64,000 nucleotides of DNA from Porphyra umbilicalis (Eukaryota; Rhodophyta; Bangiophyceae; Bangiales; Bangiaceae), in assembly GCA_002049455.2 (NCBI GenBank), contig KV918902.1:62001-126000 (forward strand), in the 5' to 3' direction. The notes below the pieces were generated by a model, which was not told the origin of the DNA, searched no databases, and saw nothing but the letters and a program-made list of their open reading frames with translations. A program made the translations under genes and the position numbers. Shown one piece after another: positions 21,181 through 31,285 of this stretch (its first letter is position 1; every line of letters begins with the position of its first letter).

Positions 21181-22352
21181 GCCAGAACCCGGCCAAGAAG
21201 GTCATCACTGTCATCCACAAGGACTTTGAGTCGTTGGCGGCCTTTGTCAAGGCCGGTGGCACCAGCAACGCCGGGACGGGCGCGGTCGATACCCCGGTGA
21301 TGTTCAAGACGGCCAAGGCGGGAGGTGCGGCCTCGGACAAGGCCGGTGCCTGCCGCTGCAAGCGCAAGGCCAAAGAGCATCCGGCCACAGCTGGCCAGGT
21401 CGTCAAGGTCGCCAAGCGCCGAGAGATTAAGGACCAAGGGCACGCCAACGCTGCCGCGATGCACATTGACGGTGTTTCCAACGTTGGCTCTGAGAAAGAC
21501 GTGGCCGTTCAGTCGGCCAAGGTTGCGGCGCTGCTGTCGACCACTCCCACTGTGGAGCAGCTCACGGCCACCTACAAGTTCCTGGCCGGAGGTTTTAAGC
21601 GTGCTCTCGCAGCCATGGAGACTCTGGGCCTGCAGTGGACGACAAGGCAGCAGCGGGCGGCCCTGCGTGGCGCTGCTATTGAGCAGCGCGCCGTCGCCTA
21701 CCTTTTGGCTGAGCGCTTGTTCGCGGCCAAGATGCGCCAGTGGGCGGCCATCAAGCTCTACTGGGCCAAGAGTCGCAAGTGCGTCGAGGCCCAGAAGGCG
21801 GTTGACGACGCGGGGCCACATGGCATGGCCTACGTGAATTGCACGGCCATCCGCGAAGGCTACACCGGCGTAGGTAAGGACGTGGTCTTGACCGCCGACG
21901 CGGCTATGGCTGCCGCGTCGGCGGCCATCCGCGCGATCCGCTCGAATACCACCGTGCAGGGGAATGCCACCGTGCAGGGGAAGGGTCATTCCAAGGCCGG
22001 CGCGTCGTCGACCCGAGCGCCGGACTCGGTCAAGGGAGAGGCCGCGGCGGCCTCTGTGGAGGTGGCGGGGATGGCAGCGGGCAAGGCCGGTTCGGCCTCC
22101 GAGCGCGCGTCAGGCGAGGGGAAGGGGAAAGCCAAGGCCTTGGTGGCCCATGTTGAAGACAACGACGCTGACGACGTCGTCATCGTCAAAGTGATTTTGG
22201 CCAATCCGCTAGCCAAGCAGGTCAAGACCAAGGCGGAACAGGTCAAGGCCAAGGCCGAGCCGGGTTCGAGCGTGACCGCCGGGATGGCGTCCGCAGCTGC
22301 CAAGGCCGGGGTTCTCGGGTACGGGTATGCTGAGCACGACGATTCTGAGTGA
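21141..22352 (+). CDS. Unknown Lys/Ala-rich basic protein, 3' part of the split gene
   Basis: A 403-codon frame with strongly coding-like composition (GCC, AAG, GTC codons) belongs to no family I recognise. It is Ala- and Lys-rich with a basic cluster (CRCKRKAKEH near residue 70), a helical middle (about 130-215) and KAKAE/KTKAE repeats near the C terminus. An acidic-then-aliphatic stretch, DNDADDVVIVKVI, resembles a SUMO-interaction motif. The present ATGs at 21141 and 21168 lie inside the hAT right terminal repeat, so the first codons are transposon-derived. The original N terminus is at 18952-19083. If still expressed, it must use a new promoter or splice out the element. Confidence 0.65.
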   Translation: MGILNQQIPMVGPGQNPAKKVITVIHKDFESLAAFVKAGGTSNAGTGAVDTPVMFKTAKAGGAASDKAGACRCKRKAKEHPATAGQVVKVAKRREIKDQGHANAAAMHIDGVSNVGSEKDVAVQSAKVAALLSTTPTVEQLTATYKFLAGGFKRALAAMETLGLQWTTRQQRAALRGAAIEQRAVAYLLAERLFAAKMRQWAAIKLYWAKSRKCVEAQKAVDDAGPHGMAYVNCTAIREGYTGVGKDVVLTADAAMAAASAAIRAIRSNTTVQGNATVQGKGHSKAGASSTRAPDSVKGEAAAASVEVAGMAAGKAGSASERASGEGKGKAKALVAHVEDNDADDVVIVKVILANPLAKQVKTKAEQVKAKAEPGSSVTAGMASAAAKAGVLGYGYAEHDDSE

Positions 22353-22837
22353 GCGAATTTTCTAGGGAGAATGTGACGAAAGAGTGACTCGGGGTGACAT
22401 TGAGGGGTCCGTCTATGAACTTGGTGAGCAGCGGGGAGGGTAGCGCGGCACCGTTTGTATGACTTGGCCGCAATGGGGAGTGTTGGGCCGCCGCCTGGAC
22501 AACGCGGCCGCCCTGAAGAGGTTGGCCCATCCGCTCGTACGTGGCGGCCGCGGTGATGCTGGCGCCGTCACATGATAGCGTAGTGTAGTTCTCTCTGTCA
22601 TGAGGGCGTGGGCATAATGCGTTCGTTTTCCATGTGTTGTGGCTTTTCCTCAAAAACAGTCGCGCGCGCGTTGCATCTTCTTCACATGCAATGGAGGCGT
22701 CGGGACATTGTCGCGAGGAGCATGCCAGACCTCCACTTGGCCCGAGAGCGCCACCTCTTTTTTTCTCAGTGGCTTGATGGCAGGCTCTTTTTGCTCATCG
22801 GCTCCCAGGGAGACAGTTGCTACTTGGCGCAGGACTA
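22353..22837. other. Downstream flank of the split gene, no gene seen
   Basis: About 480 bases lie between the stop and the MITE. Only short open frames are present and no recognisable domain, repeat or RNA was seen. Confidence 0.5.
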
Positions 22838-23125
22838 GTGTCCATTCTACTGACGGCCTCATTTGAGCCTCTCAAGCTCATTTGAGCCTATTTTTGATGC
22901 CTCTCTGTGACCAGGCTCCGGCCTCGGCTGCTCTTTCTAAGAATATAACTGGACTCAGCGCAGTCCACTCACCTATGGGCCAACTAGGCGGCTGTGTACG
23001 ATGAAAACTCGCAGGGGGTGCCCCAGACACCCCAAAAATGCCGCGTTTCCAGGCCATATGAGAGGGAGCCTCTTTTGAGCCTCATCTGAGGCTCATTTGA
23101 TCCTCAGGAGCAGTAGAATGGACAC
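22838..23125. mobile_element. 288-bp MITE with TA target duplication
   Basis: Inverted ends GTGTCCATTCTACTG match exactly over 15 bases and are flanked by TA at 22836-22837 and 23126-23127, as in Tc1/mariner-type (Stowaway-like) elements. CTCATTTGAGCC and its complement recur just inside both ends. The interior is short and non-coding, so it is non-autonomous. Confidence 0.82.
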
Positions 23126-23127
23126 TA

Positions 23128-24374
23128 TTGCTCGAGATATGGCGGAGACTGAGACAGACGCGTGGCTTCGGAGGCACCCACCCGCACGATCGTGTCTCTC
23201 GCCTTGTGCATCATCGCATTGAGAATTTTCACGGTTTTCAGCGGGAGGCATCAGTGCCACCGTTTCGCACTCCTTCCGTTTCGTGGATGTCACCTTCCAA
23301 CATCGGGCACAGCTGTCCAATAAAAACGCCGATTAATCATGCCACGCAAAATGGCGCGTCGCGGGATCTGGATGCCCAGCCTCGGGATCATGAGCGATGG
23401 AGACACATACGCGTGTCGCAGCAGGGTGCCCGGTCGCGTGGCTGCGGGTGGCCCGGTATGGTTGGCGGACCGTACGTACATGGCTGTCAGCGGCGGTTCT
23501 GATTGGCCGCAGGGATAAACGAGTGCGTCGACAGCTGGGCGTTTGGGCGCCACTGCGTCCGATTTCGGCCCGTGCGTTGAGGGAAGCGTGAGGCGTGGCC
23601 ATGGCCTTTTTTGGTGACACCGGATGGGCTCTTGGTGAGGCCATAGGCTCCTGTGCCACTCTGATTTTCACTTACACGGCGGGCCCGACGGGATTGGCGA
23701 GGCGCCGCATGGCGGCAGGCCACGACCTGCACACAGATATCTCCGCGGAGTTGACAGACGCTTTACACGTGTGGCTGCCCCTGCTCGGTCGGCCCACATA
23801 AAGTGATCTCTGTTTTCCGCGTGGATCCACTGTCTGCGGCTGCGCTGCAAGCACAGCAAGGAATTCCAACATCATATGCCTTCACGTGATTCACCACTGT
23901 CTCTCGGGCCCATTACGCATCCCTGTCAGAATGGCCATCTGCGCTGCTCGTGGGCAATTTAAAGATCACACACCTAGACAGGCTGGCCCGAGCTCGACAG
24001 CCAAGCTGTCGAGCGGGGCTTCCGATCCTTCCTGAGAGGGGCTCAGACGATCGCAGTGTAAACTCAGGCAGAACATGCAATCCGGATTGCGTGACACCAA
24101 ATCTGAGCCACACGAGGCGAGCACCCTCTCTCGTGAGATCCGACAGCACCCTCTGAGAGGCCTCTCGAGGGCGTGCCGCTTGTTCCCGGGCCTGGAACGA
24201 GACTTCCCAGCGTCGTCTTGCCCAGTCTCATTGTGCCTGCACGCCTCGTTTCGGGCCTCTGACTCACACCCCCTCTGCCCTGGGCCCTCAGTGAGCCACA
24301 CCTTCCTTCACCGGGCTCGAGTTGGGGCCCAACCACTCTCTGTCGCTCTCTGGCCTAAGGGTCGCAAGCCTCGT
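23128..24374. other. No gene recognised
   Basis: Moderate-GC sequence with only short open frames. No terminal repeats, RNA gene or domain was seen. The last 300 bases lead into the hairpin repeats at 24375. Confidence 0.5.
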
Positions 24375-24518
24375 GCAGGGCGCCGTCTGCGCCCGGCCGG
24401 TCGCAGGGCGCCGTCTGCGCCCGGCCGGTCGCAGGGCGCCGTCAGCGCCCTGCCGTGTGCCACCACTTTCAGGGGGCCGTCAGCGCCCTGCGTTTTGCAG
24501 CGGGCCGTCAGCGCCCTG
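24375..24518. repeat. 28-bp tandem units and three strong hairpins
   Basis: Two exact 28-bp units starting GCAGGGCGCCGTCTGCGCCC lie at 24375 and 24403, followed by a diverged third at 24431. From there three hairpins recur, each with loop CGTCA: 24432-24452 (perfect 8-bp stem CAGGGCGC/GCGCCCTG), 24470-24490 and 24498-24518 (imperfect stems). The block lies about 300 bases left of ORF1-D and may be subterminal repeats of Harbinger D. Confidence 0.75.
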
Positions 24519-24815
24519 ACGCTTGTGAAGGCCTGGACGCGGCCTTGCGCTTTCCTGTACCTCCGCCGAGCTGCTGCGCTGCCATTACCTCTGTTTCGGC
24601 CGCTTGCGAGCGACGGCCGTTTTTTTGACCGCGGTCACTTCCAGGCCGTCACCGGCCTCACCTCCCATCGTGTCTACACTGCGAGCGGTAGCGACCTAGC
24701 CACCTACCTGTCGCTGAGGCTTGGTTTTGCGGAACGGCGGAGCCACTAACTTCGTACGGCTCTTTCCGAACTCAACCCGAGCCGGCCACATGGCTACCCC
24801 CCCCCTCCTTTCCGT

Positions 24816-27685
24816 ATGAGGCTGCCCCTGACGCCGCCACGCGTAGCCCCAGAGGCGTCGGCGCCAGCCCCTCGTGACACAGCAGGGGCGACGTGCCCAG
24901 ACCCCTCATCTTCTATGCCGACCTGCTCCGACACTGGCGGCGACGATGCTTCTTCACCACCGAATCGTGCGGCGGGACCGGCTGTTACCGCGGTGATGCC
25001 GGAGGTGGCTGACACTGGACCTGGGGTGGCCGAGATGCAGACAACTCGCAGTCGCACCCGAGGCGACTCCCCGGCTTACACTCTCCGCGCGCGGTATGGG
25101 CCCCGGGCCCCCACCATCTCCAAGTCGCAGCTGCAGCGGGGGCTACAGAGCATCTGCACCCTTTGTAAGTGGTCGCAGCGGGTGAGTGCCAACGTTGCAA
25201 TGTGCCCTAGCACCTGCCCGTGCCCGTGGGCTGTCCGGCCCGCCGCGCAGCCGGGCTGGGGGTGGACTTGGATCCCGCAGGGGAACCGGGGGTTTTATAG
25301 CCGCACGGAGGAGCGGCGTGCGCATCGCCGCTTTTTGCTTTGTCGGTCGGTGCGCTGCTTCTGTCGGCAGCGAGCACGTGACGTGCCCGCCGTGGTGCCC
25401 CTGCCCCTGGGCGTCCCCGGAGGAGATCAGGATTCCCCCTGACGAGAAGAGTCGTGAGCATACCGTCAACTGGCAAGGCTACCAGCACCGACTGGCCCAG
25501 CAGCGCGAGGCCGAGGTGGAGGCCGCACGAGCCAAGCCACCGCGCTGGGAGCGCCGTCTCACGCTGCCTATCGCCGAGGGCCGGCGCGAGGAGTTCTGGG
25601 TCAACCTCAATCTTCCTCAGCCGCCGGTCTGGTGGGAGCCTAAGGCGTTGGGCCGACTGCCTCTCCCCCGGGACAAGTAGCGGCCTCGGCCGACTTTTTC
25701 GCGACGGCCGCTGTGACTGTGGCCGCGCTGCTCGTGTCGACGTCTGCAACCAATCTCGAGAACAAGGGCGATTGCAATCTACTTCTTCCTCTTCAACGTC
25801 TGGCAAACACATGGTCGACGTGGACGGCCAGCACACGGCCGACTTCACTTGCAACGATGGACCGCTGGATACTGTTGCAGAAACGACGCCGACGGACGAG
25901 ATCGCACCGGTTGTGGCGCCACCCGCACGGCCCGCGTCACCAAGGTCGGCGGCTGAATTTTCAACACGACCGTGGCGAGACGAGCAGACAACGACGGAGG
26001 GAGACGGCGAGCTTTCCGGGCATGATGCCCGGCAACTGGAGGGGTCGTTGCTAGAGACTGAGGAGGATCGGCTGCGTGCCGAAGTGACAAGGCTCCGTGC
26101 CGAGGCCGCCGCATCTCGCGGCCTCTTGGAGGAGCGACAGCAGCAGGCTAACCCCCGTGCCAATGCCGGCGGCTGCGGCCGCGGCACGCGCGGTGTTTCA
26201 TGGATCGAGGCCGAGCGTAACGTGCTCGCCTGCGTCTACAAGGAGGCGACGTTGAACTCGGAGGTGGGTGTGGACCAGACCCCGGACACTTTTGACAAGG
26301 ACATGTCGGACCGCTTCCGCCGCCGTCTTCCAGACGACATGAACCAAGTCCAGCGGCGGCACGCACGCTCAACACCGGCCATCATGAAGGAGCTGAGATA
26401 CGGCATCTTCCCCGGCGTAAATCGCTTCAAGGCGTGCTACTTGGCGGTACTAAGGCTCAAGATGACGGGGCATCCAACGCCGGAGCAGCTCATTGGAGCG
26501 GCCAAGGCCACGTACAATGGCCTCAACCCTTATGATGGGCTCAACCCCTCTGTGTCTGACAAGCTCCCGTGCCCTCCACTGAGCAACTAGCGCATCCTGA
26601 AGAAGATTGACCGCTTCGGTGGTGGGGCGACGGTCGTGGCTCTGGCAGGTACGGCGGCACACCGCACCCCGACAGCATCGGGCGCTTCACAGGCCGAGGC
26701 TGCTGACTGAGATCCGCTATCTCTTGGCAACAACGACGACGGTGAGGACGCTCACCTTGCCACCGACGGCAACGACGATGGCAACGGGAGCGCCCCGCTG
26801 TCTTCCACCTTTTCCCGTGGCAAGAAGAGCGTTTTCCAAGAGCGGCCTATGGGCTGTAAAGCCACTAAGGCCGCCACAGGAGCTGAGGTTCATCTCATGA
26901 GCGAGGCGGCCGCCAGCACGGCCGCCCTGGAGTCGCTCGCCGACTCGGCGGCGCAGCGCACTGCTTTGGCGTTTTGGTCAACCCCGACGGCAGTCAACTC
27001 GAAGTGCGGCCGCAGATTGTGGGCGCTGGAGATGCGCCGGCGACTGCAGCAGGCCGTGGACAAGGACAGGGGCGAGCGCCGCCCACAAGACGGCGGGGAC
27101 TTCGAGGTGTCCTCTGAGGCGCCGCCACATCGTGGCCGTGGTGGTTTAAGCCGCGGCGTCGGGCGCCGCCATGGACGTGCTGAGCTCCAAGGTGATCTAA
27201 ATGGCAACGAGGACGAGGACTTGCGCGCTACTAACTCACGCGGTGGTGGCGGCCGTGGTCGGGCTTCCGTTCGTGGCCGCGGACGTGGTCGCTGTGCTGC
27301 CTCTTGTCGCGGCTAATTGAGCACGCGGACGCGGACGGTGCGCTTTGCTGATGTGACTTCCTCCTCTTCCACTTCCATTTTGTCTTTGCCTGCCTCCCCT
27401 CCTCCACCGACGTCCAGCCGGCCGCGTCGTTCTCAGCAGGTGCGTTCTTCTCCCTACGACAACGAGAGTGGTGATGAGATGTACGACATGGGGGACGACC
27501 ACCACCAAGTGCCACCGCCAACTCCTGTTGGCTCCCAGGTAGAGCGGACCACTTTTGTCGAGGCGGCCGCTGACGCGGCCACCGCGCTGGTGGCAGGGGC
27601 CCTGACGAGTGGCAGCGCCGACGAAGGGATCAGCGGCGGCGTGGGCAATGACGGTTCCCCAGATGGACAAGGACTTGGATGCTGA
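24816..27685 (+). pseudogene. Harbinger ORF1 (Myb/SANT-like), element D, probably spliced, with stops
   Basis: Coding-like frames follow one another: 24816-25180, then about 25372-25680 (PEEIRIPPDEKSREHTVNW), then 25690 onward. Donor-like GTAAGT (25165) and GTGAGT (25182) and an acceptor-like CTGTCGGCAG (25370) suggest introns between them. The SANT-like segment (SWIEAERNVLACVYKEATLN) lies at about 26200-26260. TAG at 26588-26590 interrupts N-*-RILKKIDRF, where the related A protein has Trp in CWRVLRQSDKF, so TGG to TAG is likely. TGA follows at 26706-26708. The same frame then gives a NAM-associated-like part (ERPMGCKATKAATG; AQRTALAFWSTP) and an Arg/Gly-rich tail. Exact exons are not settled. 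Confidence 0.6.
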
Positions 27686-28312
27686 GGTGGCCGGCGGAGG
27701 CAGACGCGGTCGCGCCAAGACATCTACCGCGTCCGGGACCGCGGCATCGTTCAACACCGGCCTTGGCTCAGGCCGGGTGGATTGACTGCTCCACGTACGA
27801 ACAAGGTAAGGCCCTCAGATCGGCGCCGCGCAAGAGGACGGCCGCGTGTCGCGGCCGCATCAACACACTGAGCGTGATACCTTGTGTCGGGCAGCAGTGT
27901 CCGCTGAATCACTTGTGTCTTGTCCTTTTCCTACTTGCTGTTTCTTTTCTTTCGTGTCTCGTTCTCCATTATCCGGCTCCACCACTTTGCATTGTGCATG
28001 TTCTTTGCGTGATGATGCCTTTCCTTTGCGTCAAGCGCTGTACAGCAAATGGCATATCTCTTTAGTCCGACATCTACACGACAAAGCCGACAGGAGTACT
28101 ATTTGAGATGTATGGGTCGTGTTGAAGGTCCAGGCCGAGGGAGGCAGAAATAGACAAAGGCGAGGCGGGCAGAGGGAGGAAGAGGGAGGCGAAGGGGTGC
28201 GGTGAAGGCGGCCACGAATGGGCCACATGTGGTGTAGGGCGACGTAGGGGTTGGGGCTGGCTAGTGCGCTAAGCTCAGGCTTAAGAAATGATGAAGGTCA
28301 CGCCAGGCAACG
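27686..28312. other. Between ORF1-D and transposase D, no gene
   Basis: Probably the 3' side of ORF1-D, with a T- and C-rich stretch at 27920-28020. At 28440-28590 short units with the theme GCGGCCAACGCACTGGGCTGACGC recur about three times, inside the read-through tail of the transposase D frame. Confidence 0.45.
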
Positions 28313-30292
28313 TCAGAATGTCGGCCATACAATGGCCGCTGGCTCATGGACCACCCAGAGGAATCGATAAGGCCGGAATCCGAAGCCGAAAGCACACGAA
28401 GGCCGTCCGAATGTCTCATCCAGCTGTCTTGACAAGTTTCTGGGGAGACTTGTATCAGTATTTTTCAGTCGTGGTGCGGCCAACGCACTATGCTCACACT
28501 CGCTTTGCGGCCAACGCACTGGGCTGACGCTGGCGTTGCGGGCAACATACTGGGCTGACGCTCGCACTGCGGCCCCGACGAACGCAGTGGCCACGGTTAC
28601 CCTGTCCACCGTTGACTGGTCACCTACGCTCGGCGTCATCCCCTCGAGGGCAAGACATGAAGACATGTGTGTCAAGGATAAAAAAACCCTGCCCAGCGGG
28701 GAAAAAAAAACCATTTGTTGTATGCCGCGCGCTACACACGCCCCCGAAATGCTGGCCAAAATCAAAGAGTAGGGCAACAGTAGACGGCCCCTGTCCGCAA
28801 AGATGTGCTCAGAGAGGTCGTGGAGCAACGCGAAGTGAGCGTCGCGGTCCTTGGCCTCGCACTCGGCCCCGTCCGTGTACCTCAGGGAGCCAGGTACCAC
28901 GTCTTGCTCGGTGCCGGTCTCCACCATATCGTCTTGAGCCTCATGCTCCGCGGGCTGCGGTGGCCCCCAGACACCTGGGCCCCTTGGTCCATTGTCAATA
29001 AAGAACGCCGGTTGGCGCTCACGTGCAGCGAGAGCAGCAGCAGGACGTCCTTGACGACTCCCACAGTCCGACTCCTCGTTGCCCGGTCCTTGGCGCTGCC
29101 CTTGGAGATCAGCAACAGCTTGTCGCACCTCTGCAGCCGCGTCGATGCGCCGTTGGGCCAAAACATCGCTCCGCGTGCACTCAATGGCCATGTTGTGCAA
29201 GATGACCACCGCGTTTCCGGTGTTGATCATCCGCAATACCGTCGTGAAGCGTGCTGGTCGTAGAATGATGTTGAAGCGCGACGGCATGACGGCGTACAAT
29301 CGCTCAGCGTCTTTCCGGACAGCTTGCTGCAGCCGGTTGTACACGCGCCGCTTGGGGGTGACCGGGTTGGGGTGGGTCATTGCAAACAAAGCATACCGGG
29401 GATATCCTTGGTCGGCCGTGTAAAAAAGCAAGCGACGGGTACGGCCGTTCAGTGTATAGTTGATGTTCCGCGGCGGACACACACCCGCGTTCACGTCAAG
29501 CATCAGGGGTGAACACGCCAGCACATTCATGTCGTTGTAGCTCCCAGGAGCCCCAATCAAAAAGTGCCAGATGTACGTGTCCTCATCGCAGATGCTCTCA
29601 ACGACCACGGAGCGCTTACCCTTGCGGTCATGGTACTGGCCGTCCAGAGCCTTGGGACACTTGAGCCACTGCCAGTGGGTGCAGTCAATAGAACCGATAC
29701 AGCCCGGCATGCCACGGGCCGCGTTGCGGGTGAGGATGTTCTTGAGTTCGTCTTCGGTCGGGCGGCGAAGGTACGTCGCCTCCCACTTGTCGAATATGAG
29801 GTTGGTGAGGCGCCGGGTTGCCTCCGCGATGGTAGCCGGCGACAGGCGGCAGTACTCGCTGGGACGGTCGTACGGCTCCCCATAGCCCAACACCCGCAAC
29901 GCCGCCAGCAGCTTCTGGATGGGGTACGACTGCAGCCGCCCAGTCGCGTTAATCGAGCGTCGCCACCACGGCTCATTGCGCACGGCCGTGTAGAGCCGCT
30001 TGAAAACTGCTCGCGGCATGCAATTGCGCTTCTCAAAATCTCGCTCGCTGTAGACGGGCGGCTCCCCGCCGACCCCAAAGTAGTCACGCATGATAGAGTG
30101 CGCGCCCAGGTCAAAGTTGCGGTCCCGGTTCGGCCGTCGGCCAGGGCGAGAACCACCAAACGGGAGCTTCTCCACCCGCCCGCGCACTGTCAGCAGCGCC
30201 CTCCGGATGCGCAGGCCAGCCCGATACCCAAGCACCACGGCCACGTCCAAATCGTCGTAAAATGAGCCATCGGCAGCCGCCACAGCATCCAT
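28313..30292 (-). CDS. PIF/Harbinger transposase (DDE family), element D
   Basis: The ATG at 30292 (MDAVAAADGSFYDDL) matches the start region of transposase A; an ATG 55 codons upstream opens only Pro/Ser-rich filler. The DDE core is clear: GCIGSIDCTHWQW, GAPGSYNDMN and RKDAERLYAVMPSRF. The segment MRDYFGVGGEPPVYSERDFE parallels A's QRDYFGVNAE. The conserved end is DRGRLLLPYS at about 28780. The frame then runs on about 150 codons through the T-run/GC-core motif (read as FFSPLGRVFLSL), so the normal stop seems lost. Otherwise the frame is unbroken and could be functional. Confidence 0.88.
   Translation of the reverse strand: MDAVAAADGSFYDDLDVAVVLGYRAGLRIRRALLTVRGRVEKLPFGGSRPGRRPNRDRNFDLGAHSIMRDYFGVGGEPPVYSERDFEKRNCMPRAVFKRLYTAVRNEPWWRRSINATGRLQSYPIQKLLAALRVLGYGEPYDRPSEYCRLSPATIAEATRRLTNLIFDKWEATYLRRPTEDELKNILTRNAARGMPGCIGSIDCTHWQWLKCPKALDGQYHDRKGKRSVVVESICDEDTYIWHFLIGAPGSYNDMNVLACSPLMLDVNAGVCPPRNINYTLNGRTRRLLFYTADQGYPRYALFAMTHPNPVTPKRRVYNRLQQAVRKDAERLYAVMPSRFNIILRPARFTTVLRMINTGNAVVILHNMAIECTRSDVLAQRRIDAAAEVRQAVADLQGQRQGPGNEESDCGSRQGRPAAALAARERQPAFFIDNGPRGPGVWGPPQPAEHEAQDDMVETGTEQDVVPGSLRYTDGAECEAKDRDAHFALLHDLSEHIFADRGRLLLPYSLILASISGACVARGIQQMVFFSPLGRVFLSLTHMSSCLALEGMTPSVGDQSTVDRVTVATAFVGAAVRASAQYVARNASVSPVRWPQSECEHSALAAPRLKNTDTSLPRNLSRQLDETFGRPSCAFGFGFRPYRFLWVVHEPAAIVWPTF
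28676..28712 (-). terminator. T-run / GC-core 3' motif, copy 4
   Basis: On the minus strand: T run, CCCCGCTGGGCAGGG, T run, then ATCCTTGACA. It matches copies 1-3 although the neighbouring transposase is well diverged from A. Confidence 0.55.
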
Positions 30293-30500
30293 GGGGAGCG
30301 GGCCCGGTATGGGCCACAAAAGAGCACAGGGGGAAGAAGACGGTGAGCACGACGGTGTGAATGCACGTGGGGGGCACGACGACGGTGGTCGGGGGCGGTC
30401 GCCACGACGGTGGGTGCGGTGGGAAGAGGGTGCGGTCGCGACCGTCGGCTGGGCCACGGGTGACGAAATGGGGAGGGTAGTGGCACGGCTCCCACCCCCC

Positions 30501-30679
30501 CCTCAAATCAGGCCCGTTTACGCGGGCGCAGCCCGGCGACACCAGCCCCACCACGCCTGACGGGGCCACCCCACAGTGTATCTCCTCCAATCAGGCCCGC
30601 GCGTGCGGGTCCGGCCCGATCATGCGAGCTCCCGCCCTCGTTGGCCCCGTGGGCCCTGACGGGGCCTCAGTCCAGTGTA
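30501..30679. repeat. Two-copy tandem repeat upstream of transposase D
   Basis: Units of about 80 (30501) and 96 bases (30584) both start CCTC-AATCAGGCCCG and end CAGTGTA, sharing CTGACGGGGCC. They are likely promoter-side or subterminal repeats of element D. Confidence 0.55.
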
Positions 30680-31277
30680 CATCGTGGGAACAAGCGCTGC
30701 ATGGCTGTGAGCGAGCCACGTGGGTCGTCGTGTGCGCTCGACTCGGGCCATGACTCTCCTTCCACTCCTCCTCGGCCGTGACTCTTCCACTCCTCGTCTT
30801 CTGAGCCTGGGCACGCGCGAGGTGGTATAAATACATTTGAACAGCGTGGCTCACTCTCGAGGTCGAGTATTCGCAGGTCCTTACGGCCGTTTCAGATCGC
30901 CTGTAGGCCCTCAATCCCCTGCGCGTGTGCTGCGGCTACGTTTCCCGCACAATCACGCCGCCTGCGACGTCCCTCGCTTCCGGACAAGAACGAGATGCGA
31001 TCATTCGGGATCATTGGGGCTACACGTGGTGACCGCAGCGGTCGTCCGAGTCGTCCAGCACGTCGTGCCAGCGATGAGATTGGCTCTAAATTGGATCGGA
31101 TCCGTTCGAAATATGGCCTCGACGCCCACATCGAGGCCCTCTATGGAGACCGGGGCCCCAGATTACGAAAGGCCTATGTACCCTGATTATTTTTATTCGA
31201 AAGGACTTATCGTGGAAAATCATCGGATTTACAAGTCGATACCCACCGTTTGTGGACGGATCCGCATAGAACGGATT
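30680..31277. other. No recognised gene; TATA-like box
   Basis: A TATAAATA sequence lies at 30828-30835 on the plus strand, followed by an open frame from 30837. That frame stays open across the empty site of hAT 1 and would end in IAVCDAFCIRCLV. No family is recognised, so coding is doubtful. Confidence 0.35.
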
Positions 31278-31285
31278 GCTGTGTG

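Larger units (their letters stand above)
24816..30292. mobile_element. Harbinger element D (second family), ends not resolved
   Basis: ORF1 (plus) and a DDE transposase (minus) converge, as in element A, but the proteins are clearly diverged, so D is another family. The T-run/GC-core motif follows the transposase. Terminal repeats were not found. Repeat blocks at 24375-24518 and 30501-30679 probably lie near the ends, giving an element of about 6 kb or more. No GC-only array separates the genes here. Confidence 0.65.
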
